DNA from: Muricauda sp. SCSIO 64092
GTDB lineage: Bacteria > Bacteroidota > Bacteroidia > Flavobacteriales > Flavobacteriaceae
DNA length: 64,000 nt
Assembly: GCF_023016285.1 (NCBI RefSeq)
Contig: NZ_CP095413.1
Coordinates: 1-64,000, forward strand
Reading direction: 5' to 3'
Position numbers and translations under genes: made by a program. Positions 46,806-55,995 of the stretch are shown here, piece after piece; position 1 is the stretch's first letter, and every line of letters starts with the position of its first letter. The notes beneath the pieces were generated by a model. That model made no database searches. It saw only the letters and a list, made by a program, of their open reading frames with translations, and was not told where the DNA came from.

Positions 46806-48149
46806 ATGTCTTTGAATCCACTAAATGCCATTTCACCGGTCGACGGACGTTATAGAAACAAAACAGCATCACTTTCAGTCTTTTTCTCAGAGGAGGCCTT
46901 AATAAAGTATCGCGTCCAGGTTGAGATTGAATATTTCATCGCCCTATGTGAATTGCCCCTCCCCCAATTAGCGGATTTTGATGTTCAAAAATTTGAGGAA
47001 TTAAGAAAAATCCATCGTTTATTTTCAGCCGAGGACGCAGCCACCATCAAGGAAATAGAAAGAACCACAAACCATGATGTAAAAGCTGTAGAATACTTTA
47101 TCAAACAAAAGTTTGATGTTTTGGGCATAAGTGGGCATAAGGAGTTTATCCACTTTGGCCTAACATCCCAGGATATCAATAATACGGCCATTCCACTTTC
47201 CATTAAGGATGCCATGAATGACAGCTATGTTCCCGTTTATGTTAAGCTATTTGAAAAACTGAAGGATTTGGGCAAGGTTTGGGCATCGGTCCCCATGCTG
47301 GCCAGGACACATGGCCAACCGGCTTCGCCAACCCGATTGGGTAAGGAGATAGAAGTGTTTGTGGAACGTCTAAAACAACAATTTGATTTACTGAACGATA
47401 TCCCTTCGGCCGCAAAGTTTGGAGGGGCCACAGGAAACTACAATGCCCATAAAGTGGCCTACCCCCAAATTGATTGGAAAGCTTTTGGGCAACAATTTGT
47501 ACAACAGAAACTAGGACTTCACCATTCGTTTCCCACCACCCAAATTGAACATTATGACCATATGGCTGCCCTGTTTGATGGCTTAAAACGAATCAATACC
47601 ATTCTAATTGATCTAAACCGCGACATCTGGACCTATATTTCCATGGACTATTTTAAACAGACCATCAAAAAGGGGGAAGTTGGTTCCTCGGCCATGCCGC
47701 ATAAGGTAAATCCCATCGATTTCGAAAACTCCGAAGGAAATCTGGGTATGGCCAATGCTATTTTTGAATACTTGTCGGCCAAACTTCCTATTTCAAGATT
47801 ACAACGGGACTTAACGGACAGTACGGTCCTCAGGAACATTGGGGTACCCTTTGCGCACACCCTTATTGCATTTCAGTCCACATTAAAAGGCTTGGACAAA
47901 TTGGTGCTGAATCAAGAAAAGTTTGAGGCAGACCTTGAGGACAATTGGGCCGTTGTTGCCGAAGCCATCCAAACTGTTTTACGCAGGGAAGGATACCCAA
48001 ATCCCTATGAAGCGCTAAAAGGATTGACCCGAACCAACGCGAAAATAACCCAGAAGACCATGGCAGATTTCATTGAAACCCTGGATATATCCCCAACCAT
48101 AAAATCTGAGCTAAAAAAAATAACCCCAGCCAATTACACTGGGGTTTAA
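46806..48149 (+). CDS. purB: Adenylosuccinate lyase
   Basis: PurB cleaves SAICAR and adenylosuccinate in purine synthesis. The 447-residue product carries the fumarase/aspartase superfamily signature GSSAMPHKVNPIDFE near 292-306, LARTHGQPASPTRLGKE with the catalytic His, and KEFIHFGLTSQDIN. Length is normal. The last eight codons also form a hairpin that reads as a terminator for the convergent mscS gene. Confidence 0.97.
   Translation: MSLNPLNAISPVDGRYRNKTASLSVFFSEEALIKYRVQVEIEYFIALCELPLPQLADFDVQKFEELRKIHRLFSAEDAATIKEIERTTNHDVKAVEYFIKQKFDVLGISGHKEFIHFGLTSQDINNTAIPLSIKDAMNDSYVPVYVKLFEKLKDLGKVWASVPMLARTHGQPASPTRLGKEIEVFVERLKQQFDLLNDIPSAAKFGGATGNYNAHKVAYPQIDWKAFGQQFVQQKLGLHHSFPTTQIEHYDHMAALFDGLKRINTILIDLNRDIWTYISMDYFKQTIKKGEVGSSAMPHKVNPIDFENSEGNLGMANAIFEYLSAKLPISRLQRDLTDSTVLRNIGVPFAHTLIAFQSTLKGLDKLVLNQEKFEADLEDNWAVVAEAIQTVLRREGYPNPYEALKGLTRTNAKITQKTMADFIETLDISPTIKSELKKITPANYTGV
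48113..48145 (-). terminator. Terminator of mscS embedded in the 3' end of purB
   Basis: ACCCCAG (48123-48129) pairs with CTGGGGT (48139-48145). Read on the minus strand the stem is followed by TATTTTTTTT, a strong tract; read on the plus strand only TTT follows. It therefore serves mainly the convergent gene whose stop is at 48280, though weak two-way action is possible. Confidence 0.65.
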
Positions 48150-48279
48150 TTGCTCCAAATCAATTTATCGGTCATTTCATACGTTCAGATTGCGGTAAAG
48201 GCAAAGTTGAAAAATGCATGTAGCGATGGGTGCGAATTTCCCATAGCAGATTCCTTTGAAATGACAACTTTGCAGTCCC

Positions 48280-49092
48280 TTATTTCTTTTCGATCTGTAC
48301 TTCGTGGGGATAGGGAATTTCAATACCTGCTTTATCCAGGGCCAGTTTACATCCTTCATAGGTAGCAAAATACACATCCCAATAGTGTTCTGGTTTGCAA
48401 AATGGACGTACCGCAAAGTTTACGGAACTATCCGCCAATTCCAAAACATTGACCGAAGGTGCCGGCTCTTTCAAAACGTTGGGGTTGGATGTCAACACCT
48501 CTAGTAATACGTCTTTGGTCTTTTTAATATCTTCTTCATAGGCCACCCCTATAACGGTATCCACGCGTATCTTTCCCTCGGCGGTATAGTTTACAATGTT
48601 TCCGTTGGCCATGGTCCCATTGGGAATGATAATCAATTTATTTTCTGGGGACACCATTTTTGTGGTGAATATTTCAATTTCCTTGACCACACCAAGCTCT
48701 CCTTGTGCTTCAATAAGGTCGCCAATCCTATACGGTTTAAAAATCATGATCAATACACCTCCCGCAAAATTGGAAAGGGAGCCTTGCAAAGCCAGACCAA
48801 CGGCCAAACCAGCTGCTGCGATTACCGCTGCGAAGGTGGTCACGTCAACCCCTAACTGGGAAATGACCAAAAGAATCAAGAACACCTTCAATGTCCAGGA
48901 AAGAAGGTTTAAGAGAAACTTTTGCAAGGATTCATCGTATTTGCTTTTGGCCATCACTTTCCTAAGCCCTCCGACCAGCTTTTTAACAATCCACGAACCA
49001 ACGATATAAATTAAGATGCCGGCTAGCAACTTTGGGCCAAATTCTTTGGCCAAGTCCAAACCATAGGTTATCCATTCTTGTGCTTTTTCCAT
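48280..49092 (-). CDS. Small-conductance mechanosensitive channel, MscS family
   Basis: A 270-residue inner-membrane channel that would release solutes on hypo-osmotic shock. There are three N-terminal transmembrane segments (about 17-37, 62-80 and 87-110), the last with the glycine/alanine-rich pore helix AAGLAVGLALQGSLSNFAGG. The beta domain with IIPNGTMANGNIVNYT follows and a C-terminal mixed domain ends the protein. Length is close to E. coli MscS. Confidence 0.94.
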   Translation of the reverse strand: MEKAQEWITYGLDLAKEFGPKLLAGILIYIVGSWIVKKLVGGLRKVMAKSKYDESLQKFLLNLLSWTLKVFLILLVISQLGVDVTTFAAVIAAAGLAVGLALQGSLSNFAGGVLIMIFKPYRIGDLIEAQGELGVVKEIEIFTTKMVSPENKLIIIPNGTMANGNIVNYTAEGKIRVDTVIGVAYEEDIKKTKDVLLEVLTSNPNVLKEPAPSVNVLELADSSVNFAVRPFCKPEHYWDVYFATYEGCKLALDKAGIEIPYPHEVQIEKK

Positions 49093-49189
49093 TTTGCTTT
49101 AGATTTTGTTAGTGTTCCATTTAGGTATTAGGACACTAATATAATCAGTAAGTCACCACCCTTTTTTAACTTAAGGTCAATTATGGGCA

Positions 49190-49220
49190 CAAAAAAATCC
49201 CAACTTTAAAAAGCTGGGAT
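49190..49220 (-). terminator. Terminator at the end of the DUF4252 cluster
   Basis: ATCCCA (49197-49202) pairs with TGGGAT (49215-49220), with further weaker pairing inside; the minus strand continues with seven T residues. Confidence 0.8.
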
Positions 49221-49244
49221 AATTCGTATTGATTTTGTTCGGGC

Positions 49245-49784
49245 CTACCCTTTTAAAAACTTGCCTATCTCTCCTAATCCTTCACCCTTGTATTCCGATT
49301 TCTGGATGGCCTGCATGAGCTGTACAATATGGGCAGGGTTCATATTTTTTCCCAATACCCGAACCAGAGCGAACCCCTGTTCCTTACTATCACCATAAAT
49401 AATGACCTCGTCAATGGCATCGTCCTCACCTAGGTATTTTATGACCCCTTTCCCATATTGGGAGTTGATTTTCATGAGTTCCACAAAATCCTCGTTCTTC
49501 AGGATTTCCTTTACCTTGGCCTTCTCCATTTTGTACTCCGCTACATTTTCACTGGTTTTTTTGAAGGCCAACAAATTGAACTTCCTTAAGGATTCCACAG
49601 CTTCCCTTTGTACATTGGTAAGTTCCACCTCTTCCATTTTCAGGATACTGACCGGAATATCCAATGCTATAAAATTGGGGTTTTCCATATTGTCCACATA
49701 ATATTCCTGCAGACTGGGTTGGGACGCACAGGAAGCCATGAACACCAGTGCAACCATTGCCAATCCTTTTACTATATTCTTCAT
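49245..49784 (-). CDS. DUF4252 family lipoprotein
   Basis: A 179-residue lipoprotein with lipobox MASCASQP (cysteine 19). The body has the DUF4252 pattern: a short beta region, an AVESLRKFNLLAF helix, ELMKINSQYGKGVIKYLGED and the closing VRVLGKNMNPAHIVQLMQAI. It is the most divergent of three paralogues here and the only one with a lipobox. The function of the family is unknown. It lies 71 bases after the second paralogue. Confidence 0.82.
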   Translation of the reverse strand: MKNIVKGLAMVALVFMASCASQPSLQEYYVDNMENPNFIALDIPVSILKMEEVELTNVQREAVESLRKFNLLAFKKTSENVAEYKMEKAKVKEILKNEDFVELMKINSQYGKGVIKYLGEDDAIDEVIIYGDSKEQGFALVRVLGKNMNPAHIVQLMQAIQKSEYKGEGLGEIGKFLKG

Positions 49785-49855
49785 TGCTCCTTTATTGATT
49801 GATTTTTTAATAAGTATGGGTTTAGGGCCTTTTGTTACACTCCCTTAACCAACTT

Positions 49856-50398
49856 TTATTCTTCTTTATTAACTTTTTCCAAATCTTTGGGAAGGTTCAT
49901 TTTATTGACCAGTGAACCAATCTTGGTCAAATCAATATCCCCGGTCATGGTAACAAGAACCGTTTCAAAATTGGCATGTTCCGTCTTTTTGTCCATACCC
50001 GTTACCAACATCACCATTTCACTCACATGGTCGCTGTCCTTTCCTTCCTTAACATAAAAGTCCACATGGGAATCATCATCCCTTACCTTCATTAAGCTTT
50101 CCAATTTTGATGTTTTGATATACCCTTTTGCGGTGGATTTCATCATTTTTGACGCAGCATGATCTTCGGAAACAAATACCTTGATATTGGTAATGCTTTT
50201 GGCCAATTCAATAAATTCCTGTGTTTCCTTATCCTTGTCATCGGCGGACATGCTGGCCACTATGCCCAACATTCCTTTACTTATGGTCACTGTTCCAATT
50301 TTGTCCGAATCCTCCAATTTGTCAAATACGGATTGGCCAATGGCCATAACCGGTACAAGAAAGAGGGAGACCACAATTGTTCTGACTATATTTTTCAT
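49856..50398 (-). CDS. DUF4252 family exported protein (second paralogue)
   Basis: A 180-residue protein with a cleavable signal peptide (MKNIVRTIVVSLFLVPVMAIGQ). The mature part starts SVFDKLEDSDKIGTVTISK, almost the same as the third paralogue, and ends with an MVLVTGMDKK and VLVTMTGDIDLTKIGSLVNK region. It follows a strong terminator, so its expression may be lower than, or separate from, the upstream genes. A small palindrome (TTTGCC-TAG-GGCAAA, 50428-50442) between terminator and start may be an operator. Confidence 0.82.
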   Translation of the reverse strand: MKNIVRTIVVSLFLVPVMAIGQSVFDKLEDSDKIGTVTISKGMLGIVASMSADDKDKETQEFIELAKSITNIKVFVSEDHAASKMMKSTAKGYIKTSKLESLMKVRDDDSHVDFYVKEGKDSDHVSEMVMLVTGMDKKTEHANFETVLVTMTGDIDLTKIGSLVNKMNLPKDLEKVNKEE

Positions 50399-50445
50399 GT
50401 TCTTTTAAGGATTGATGGCCCTTGGACTTTGCCTAGGGCAAATTT

Positions 50446-50484
50446 TAAAAAAACGGGTTGGTAGCGATTCCCACTACCAACCCG
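50446..50484 (-). terminator. Strong internal terminator within the DUF4252 cluster
   Basis: CGGGTTGGTAG (50454-50464) pairs perfectly with CTACCAACCCG (50474-50484), 11 bp, and is followed on the minus strand by seven T residues. It divides sigma/anti-sigma/DUF4252 from the two downstream DUF4252 genes and may act as an attenuator. Confidence 0.85.
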
Positions 50485-50494
50485 GTGTTTATAC

Positions 50495-51037
50495 TTATTC
50501 TCCTTTTTTACCCGCTTTGTTCAACTCTTCCGGAAGGTTCATTTTTTTGGTCAGGGAACTGATTTTGTTCAAATCAATATTCCCGGTCAATGACAACAGT
50601 ACCGTTTCAAACCGCCTGCCATCGGCTTCAACTTCTTTGAGCCCGGTAACAAACATCAACAATTCACTGACATGGTCACTGTCCCTACCTTCTTTGATAT
50701 AAAATTTCACATTGGCATCTTTGTCCTTAACACGCATCAACTCAGTTAACGAAGCTGATTTTAGGTACTTGCCCACGGAAGCTTTCATATCGGCACCAAT
50801 GGATTCGTTATCCGTTGTAAACACCTTTAGGCTATTGACGCTTGTGGCAATATCCATAAAGTCCTGGGCATCTGGATCATCGACCTCAATATCCATTTTG
50901 GCCAATAATTCAAAGGCCTTCTTGGAAACGACCACTGAGGTCACGTCATCCAGGTCCTCATACTTGTCAAATAAAGATTGGGAAAAACCGGCAATCGGTA
51001 TTACGGCAATCAATACGATTAAAATATACTTCTTCAT
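50495..51037 (-). CDS. DUF4252 family exported protein (third paralogue, sigma-proximal)
   Basis: A 180-residue protein with a signal peptide (MKKYILIVLIAVIPIAGFSQ). The mature part opens SLFDKYEDLDDVTSVVVSKK and closes with VLLSLTGNIDLNKISSLTKK, aligning along its length with the second paralogue. It lies 18 bases after the anti-sigma-like gene, so it is in the sigma operon. The product is probably periplasmic or secreted. Function unknown. Confidence 0.82.
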   Translation of the reverse strand: MKKYILIVLIAVIPIAGFSQSLFDKYEDLDDVTSVVVSKKAFELLAKMDIEVDDPDAQDFMDIATSVNSLKVFTTDNESIGADMKASVGKYLKSASLTELMRVKDKDANVKFYIKEGRDSDHVSELLMFVTGLKEVEADGRRFETVLLSLTGNIDLNKISSLTKKMNLPEELNKAGKKGE

Positions 51038-51055
51038 TTTTTTACTTTTTAATTT

Positions 51056-51493
51056 CTATTTTTCATTGAACACTTTTGATCTTGCGACCTCAAACTCATT
51101 TAAATAGGCCATCTTTTGGGTTCCTTTTCCAAAATTCTCGGCCAATAGGTTCAAGGCCTTCTTTGTTTCCTCATAGGCAAGTTCTGCCTCCTTTCTATCT
51201 TGGTATGCCTGGTATTGATCAGGACCAAAATAGATGCCAAAAGCCAGTACAACTGCCGCTGCAGCGGAAATCCACCCATAGTTGATCTTCTTTCTGGTGT
51301 TTAGTGGAACCTGCTTGGTAAATTGTTCTTTCTTGGCAACGGAAAAGTAATTGAACATGGGCCTGTATTGTTCCAGGTGCGGCGCAACCGCCTTTTGGGC
51401 AAAATAGTCCCCAAGTTCCTTCTCTTCAGCAACCGTAGTGTTTGCTTCAAAGTACTTCTCCAAAAGTTTTTCTATGTAGTTATCCAATTCCAT
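51056..51493 (-). CDS. Anti-sigma-factor-like single-pass membrane protein
   Basis: A 145-residue protein: an acidic cytoplasmic N-terminal part (MELDNYIEKLLEKYFEANTT, about 1-65), one transmembrane segment (about 72-90, YGWISAAAAVVLAFGIYFGP) and a helical outer part (about 95-145). It overlaps the ECF sigma gene by 14 bases. Topology and position are those of an anti-sigma factor, although no zinc-binding ASD motif (HX3CX2C) is present. The assignment is therefore from context. Confidence 0.68.
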   Translation of the reverse strand: MELDNYIEKLLEKYFEANTTVAEEKELGDYFAQKAVAPHLEQYRPMFNYFSVAKKEQFTKQVPLNTRKKINYGWISAAAAVVLAFGIYFGPDQYQAYQDRKEAELAYEETKKALNLLAENFGKGTQKMAYLNEFEVARSKVFNEK

Positions 51494-51989
51494 AACTATG
51501 TTTTTGTTGTAATTTTTCCCTAACTGTTTTTCTTGCCCTAGAGAGGGTCACCCTCACTGCCGTTGGTTTCATATCCAACATTTGGGCTATCTCATCATAA
51601 TCATAATCCTCCACGTCCCGCAATTGTAAAACCATTTTTTGCTGCTCTGGCAGTTCCTCCATTATCCGTTCTACCCATCCCACACTATCCTCGGCTTCCA
51701 ATTGTCGTTGTACGGAAACCGTTTCGTCCTTATAATTGCTGTGGACCAATTTCAAGTTTCCCGCTTGTTTGGATTTTAATCGGTCCAAACAAAAATTCTT
51801 GGTCATCGTCATCGCAAAAGCCTCTACACTTTTGTATTGGCCCATGGATTCATTTTTGGACCAAAGCTTTAGCAATATTTCCTGGGTAGCATCTTCCGCT
51901 TCTTCCCGTGACACCAATAACCGTTTGGCCATGCGATAAAGTTTGTCCTTAAAGGGCATAACCATTGCTATAAACTCTTTTTGTTGCAT
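51480..51989 (-). CDS. ECF-type RNA polymerase sigma factor
   Basis: A 169-residue sigma-70 family factor with only regions 2 and 4. Region 2 includes EDATQEILLKLW and KNFCLDRL; region 4 (about 110-160) includes LPEQQKMVLQLRDVEDYDYDEIAQMLDMK and RVTLSRARKTVREKL split by a short turn. It is first in the cluster and overlaps the membrane protein gene that probably restrains it. The stimulus and target promoters are unknown; the DUF4252 genes are the likeliest direct targets. Confidence 0.9.
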   Translation of the reverse strand: MQQKEFIAMVMPFKDKLYRMAKRLLVSREEAEDATQEILLKLWSKNESMGQYKSVEAFAMTMTKNFCLDRLKSKQAGNLKLVHSNYKDETVSVQRQLEAEDSVGWVERIMEELPEQQKMVLQLRDVEDYDYDEIAQMLDMKPTAVRVTLSRARKTVREKLQQKHSYGIG

Positions 51990-52189
51990 TTGGTGGTTTC
52001 GCGTTTTGTATATCTTGTTATCGACTTACACCTTCATGACGACATACAACGAATTTTGTTACAAATTCATTTCTATTTTAATTGAATGTAAGTATTTTAG
52101 GGTTTTTGAAACTAAGATTGTTATAGAATACCACTGGGAATTCGCAAAGCTGGAACGATTCTTGGGGATACAATGAAAACTTAATTGCT

Positions 52190-53737
52190 ATGAGAAACCT
52201 ATTTATTCCACTGACCCTTTTGTGTTTTTTTCTAACATCATGTTCCAACGATGATGATACACCGGAAGTGGAACAACCACCACAACCACAGGAGGAAATT
52301 GTGGAATTGCAAAGTGAAATCAATGAATTTATCTGGAGTGCGATGAATACCTGGTATTTATGGCAAGACGAGGTCAATGACCTGGCGGACGACCGATTCG
52401 CCGATACCAACGCCTACTATACCTATTTAAATGGCTTTAATTCCCCCGAGGGATTGCACAGTGCTATTTTATCGCCCAAAGACAGATTTAGTGTCATTGT
52501 AAGTGATTATGATGTTTTGTTCAATTCATTTTCCGGTGTCGCCACCACAAATGGGGTTGAATTTGTGTTGACAAGACCACCTGAGGGAGGGACTGCCGTT
52601 GTTGGAGTGGTACGTTACGTAATCAATGGTTCTGATGCGGAAACCAAGGGAGTTCAACGTGGGGATGTCTTTTATGCCATAAACGGTACTGCCCTTTTTG
52701 CCGTAACGGATGAAGCAGGACGAATTACAAACAGTAATCTTGATCTGCTCAACCCCACCACATATACCATGAATTTTGCTACCATAGCCAATGATACAAC
52801 CACGCCAAATGGGGTAAACATTGAGTTGACCAAAACAGAGCTTGTTGAAAACCCTGTACACATAGCCAAAACCTTGGATGTCGGTGGCAGTAAAATTGGA
52901 TATGTAATGTACAACAGTTTTACCAGTGATTTTGATGATGAACTGAACACTGCTTTTGGACAATTACAGAATGAAAACATAACGGATTTGGTATTGGATT
53001 TACGGTACAATCCGGGGGGGTCGGTACGGTCGGCAATTCGATTGTCCAGTATGATCACGGGACAGTTCAACGGGCAGCTTTTTTCAAGACAACGATGGAA
53101 TCAAAAATGGAATGACCTCCTGGGAGGTGAAGATACTTTTGTAAATACCATAACTATAAGTGATGGCGATGATGAAACTATAGTTCCAATCAATAGTCTG
53201 AATCTTAGTCGGGTTTACATCATAACCACGGACGATAGCGCCTCAGCAAGTGAATTGGTCATAAATAGTTTGGACCCTTATATTAGGGTTGTCCATATAG
53301 GTGATACGACCTCTGGAAAAAATGAGTTTTCGGTGACCATGGTGGACAATCCCACTCAACAAGTGGGTCTTACCAATGGGGAATCCATTCCATTTCCATA
53401 TATATTCAATGGAGATCAAACTCTTAATGGTGCGGATCCGGATCATAGATATGCCCTGCAACCTTTGGTAGGCACCAATGAAAACGCCGTTGGGTTCAGT
53501 GATTTCACCAGTGGTTTGGAACCGGAAATTGTAGTGCTGGAATCCTTGGGCAATTTAGGATTACTGGGCGAGCCGGATGAACCCCTACTGGCCAGGGCCA
53601 TTGAGGAAATTACGGGACCGGTTACCAAGGGCAGATCCTTGGAAACACCGTCCCATATGCAAATCCGTACCATTTCCAGTTCCAATAGATTAAATCCTCT
53701 GAAAGGAGGAACGATCTATGATGTATTTCCAAATTAG
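52190..53737 (+). CDS. S41 family C-terminal-processing-type protease lipoprotein (first of two)
   Basis: A 515-residue lipoprotein: lipobox LTSC (cysteine 18) followed by SNDDD, an acidic stretch that fits surface display. An N-terminal helical segment (FIWSAMNTWYLWQDEVNDL), a PDZ-like domain (about 105-210) and the S41 protease core follow. The catalytic serine lies in SASASE (350-355) and the base is K377 in TSGKNEF. The C-terminal 80 residues are beta-rich. Its closest relative in the window is the next gene, 6 bases downstream. Targets are probably extracellular or envelope peptides. Confidence 0.9.
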   Translation: MRNLFIPLTLLCFFLTSCSNDDDTPEVEQPPQPQEEIVELQSEINEFIWSAMNTWYLWQDEVNDLADDRFADTNAYYTYLNGFNSPEGLHSAILSPKDRFSVIVSDYDVLFNSFSGVATTNGVEFVLTRPPEGGTAVVGVVRYVINGSDAETKGVQRGDVFYAINGTALFAVTDEAGRITNSNLDLLNPTTYTMNFATIANDTTTPNGVNIELTKTELVENPVHIAKTLDVGGSKIGYVMYNSFTSDFDDELNTAFGQLQNENITDLVLDLRYNPGGSVRSAIRLSSMITGQFNGQLFSRQRWNQKWNDLLGGEDTFVNTITISDGDDETIVPINSLNLSRVYIITTDDSASASELVINSLDPYIRVVHIGDTTSGKNEFSVTMVDNPTQQVGLTNGESIPFPYIFNGDQTLNGADPDHRYALQPLVGTNENAVGFSDFTSGLEPEIVVLESLGNLGLLGEPDEPLLARAIEEITGPVTKGRSLETPSHMQIRTISSSNRLNPLKGGTIYDVFPN

Positions 53738-53743
53738 TCCCTT

Positions 53744-55246
53744 ATGGAATATTTGTACCGCTTACTGTCAAGGAACTTGTGGCAAGGCAGAATAGTGCTG
53801 CTATGCAGTATGACCCTTGTCCTCCTTTCTTGCAGTGATGACGATGACGGAGGGCCGAACCCGATTTCAGATGATGTTACGGTACAAGACTTTATGTGGC
53901 AGGCGATGAATGAGTGGTATTTTTGGCAGGCGGATGTTCCGGATTTAGCGGATGACCGGTTTGCCAATGACCAGGAATACACCGAATTCTTGCAGGCTAC
54001 CCCAAATCCTGAGGATTTTATACAAAGTCTCCTGTTTTCAGAGGACCGATTTACTTTTTTTGATGAGGACTTTGAAGTACTGCTCAACTCCCTATCCGGA
54101 GTGAGCAAAAGCAATGGATTGCAGTTCTTTATTATTGACCTGACGGAAGATGACACTGACAACGTATTCGGGTTTGTACGAAATGTTGTACCGGGATCGA
54201 CTGCAGCACAGGCCGGGCTTAAAAGAGGGGACATTTTCTATGGGGTTGACGGACAAGTACTGACACCCGGGAATTTTGGGGGTTTATTGTTTGGTGACAA
54301 TGATACCTACACCTTAAATATGGGTGAAGCAGATATCGCCAATAGGTTGGTAAACCAAACCGAAAACGAAATCACCTTGACCAAAATTGAAGAGTTCCTC
54401 GAACCCCCCATTCGGGAAGCAAGAACCCTTGACGTAAATGGCCAAAAAATCGGATACTTAATGTACCAACGATTTAATAGGGATTTCAATGACGAGTTAA
54501 ATGAGGTGTTCGGACAATTTGTAGCGAATGGTGTTACGGACTTGGTTTTGGATATGCGTTACAATCCCGGTGGCTCGGTAAACACCTCACGCCTTTTGGC
54601 CAGTATGATTTACGGTCCAAATACAAATGACCTCTATATTCGGCAACGCTGGAACGACAAACAACAAGCACGTTTTTCGAATCTGCAACTGGAGGATTAT
54701 TTTGCCAATGAAGTACGATCCGGTGTAGCACTCAATGCCTTAAACCTCAATAGGGTATATGTCTTGGCCACCAATCGATCGGCTTCGGCAAGTGAATTGC
54801 TCATGAATGGTCTGGACCCTTACGTTGAGGTCATTCATATTGGCACGACAACGACTGGAAAAAATGAATTCTCCATCTCTTTGGTGGATGATCCCACAGG
54901 GGTAAATGGTCCCTACACCTATGGGGATGGAAGAAGGGAAAACCGGATCAATCCCGACAACAGATGGATCATACAGCCGTTGGTGGGGAGAAATGAAAAC
55001 TCCGTTGGCTTTCTGGACTATACGGCCGGTTTTGCCCCGGATATTGAGCTTAGGGAAGACGTATTCAATCTGGGAGAATTGGGTGATGTCAATGAGCCCC
55101 TATTGGCAAGAGCACTGGAGGAAATCACAGGGGTTTCCAGTAAACAGGCCCAAAAGTCCAGTTTTGGGGAACCTGCGGCCTATAGGGATTTTAAAACACC
55201 CGTTAGGGAATTTATGATTCTTGATAAACCGTTGGATTTGAATTAA
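53744..55246 (+). CDS. S41 family protease lipoprotein (second of two)
   Basis: A 500-residue paralogue of the preceding gene, with the same layout. The lipobox cysteine comes later (LLSCSDDDDG) after a longer N-terminal positively charged part. FMWQAMNEWYFWQADVPDL mirrors the first protein, and SASASE (346-351) with K373 in TTGKNEF gives an intact catalytic dyad. The gene starts 6 bases after the first one stops, so both are on one transcript. The duplication is old: the two share motifs but differ widely between them. Confidence 0.9.
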   Translation: MEYLYRLLSRNLWQGRIVLLCSMTLVLLSCSDDDDGGPNPISDDVTVQDFMWQAMNEWYFWQADVPDLADDRFANDQEYTEFLQATPNPEDFIQSLLFSEDRFTFFDEDFEVLLNSLSGVSKSNGLQFFIIDLTEDDTDNVFGFVRNVVPGSTAAQAGLKRGDIFYGVDGQVLTPGNFGGLLFGDNDTYTLNMGEADIANRLVNQTENEITLTKIEEFLEPPIREARTLDVNGQKIGYLMYQRFNRDFNDELNEVFGQFVANGVTDLVLDMRYNPGGSVNTSRLLASMIYGPNTNDLYIRQRWNDKQQARFSNLQLEDYFANEVRSGVALNALNLNRVYVLATNRSASASELLMNGLDPYVEVIHIGTTTTGKNEFSISLVDDPTGVNGPYTYGDGRRENRINPDNRWIIQPLVGRNENSVGFLDYTAGFAPDIELREDVFNLGELGDVNEPLLARALEEITGVSSKQAQKSSFGEPAAYRDFKTPVREFMILDKPLDLN

Positions 55247-55281
55247 TACCATGGCAAGCAACATTCGTTGCCTCCCGTACC

Positions 55282-55995
55282 TCAACCCTTTAAGTGTAAA
55301 TCGCAGTACCAAAACCCATATTCGGAAACATCCGTATTTTGTTCCGTTTTGGGGGCGGGATATGTCTTATAAACAATTTCGCCCTTGGTAAAGGCGATAG
55401 GCCATTGAAACAATGGGCCATCAAAACAAAAGGTGTGAAACTCACCATTTTCCCCACAGGAATCTACATTTGATGGCAGATCATCCAAAAACGATCGGTC
55501 AATTACCCGGCCACAAAAGGATTTGTCCAATACCTGGGCGTTTACACAAATGACTATTGCCCTCATACCCAGGTCAATAAAGTCCAAAAGTAATTGTCGG
55601 GTATCCTTTTTCCAAAGTGGAAAAACTGCCTTAAATCCCAAGGGGTGTAACATCTGCTCCCTATAGACCTTTAAATCCTCCAAAAAAATATCCCCAAAAT
55701 AGGAATGGGCGTAACCCTGGTTTTGAAGCAATGTCAGGCGTTCCCCCATCGTAGTGCCATAGGCCTCCATAGTAGGGTTTTCCGGTAGCTCAATTACTTC
55801 CAACGGAATGCCAAGGGATGCAGCCTGTGCCTCCAATAAACTTCTATGGAGCCCGTGCATGGATACCCTTTGATATTTTTGACTGATAGTGGTTACCAGC
55901 AGGTCAACCTCTTTACCTTCTTTTTGAACCATGTGCAGTGCCATTGCAGCATCCTTGCCACTGCTCCAATTAAAAAATGCTTTTCCCTTATCCAT
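55282..55995 (-). CDS. DUF71/COG2102 PP-loop ATPase, B12-associated (Dph6-like)
   Basis: A 237-residue ATP-pyrophosphatase-fold protein with the PP-loop NWSSGKDAAMALH (about 8-20). In eukaryotes and archaea relatives (Dph6) amidate diphthine, but bacteria lack diphthamide. De Crecy-Lagard and colleagues proposed from comparative genomics that a bacterial DUF71 subgroup acts in B12 salvage. Here the gene overlaps a BtuF-like gene by 8 bases and lies within 7 kb of a cobalamin riboswitch operon, which fits that proposal. Generic labels such as diphthine-ammonia ligase should be read with care. Confidence 0.85.
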   Translation of the reverse strand: MDKGKAFFNWSSGKDAAMALHMVQKEGKEVDLLVTTISQKYQRVSMHGLHRSLLEAQAASLGIPLEVIELPENPTMEAYGTTMGERLTLLQNQGYAHSYFGDIFLEDLKVYREQMLHPLGFKAVFPLWKKDTRQLLLDFIDLGMRAIVICVNAQVLDKSFCGRVIDRSFLDDLPSNVDSCGENGEFHTFCFDGPLFQWPIAFTKGEIVYKTYPAPKTEQNTDVSEYGFWYCDLHLKG

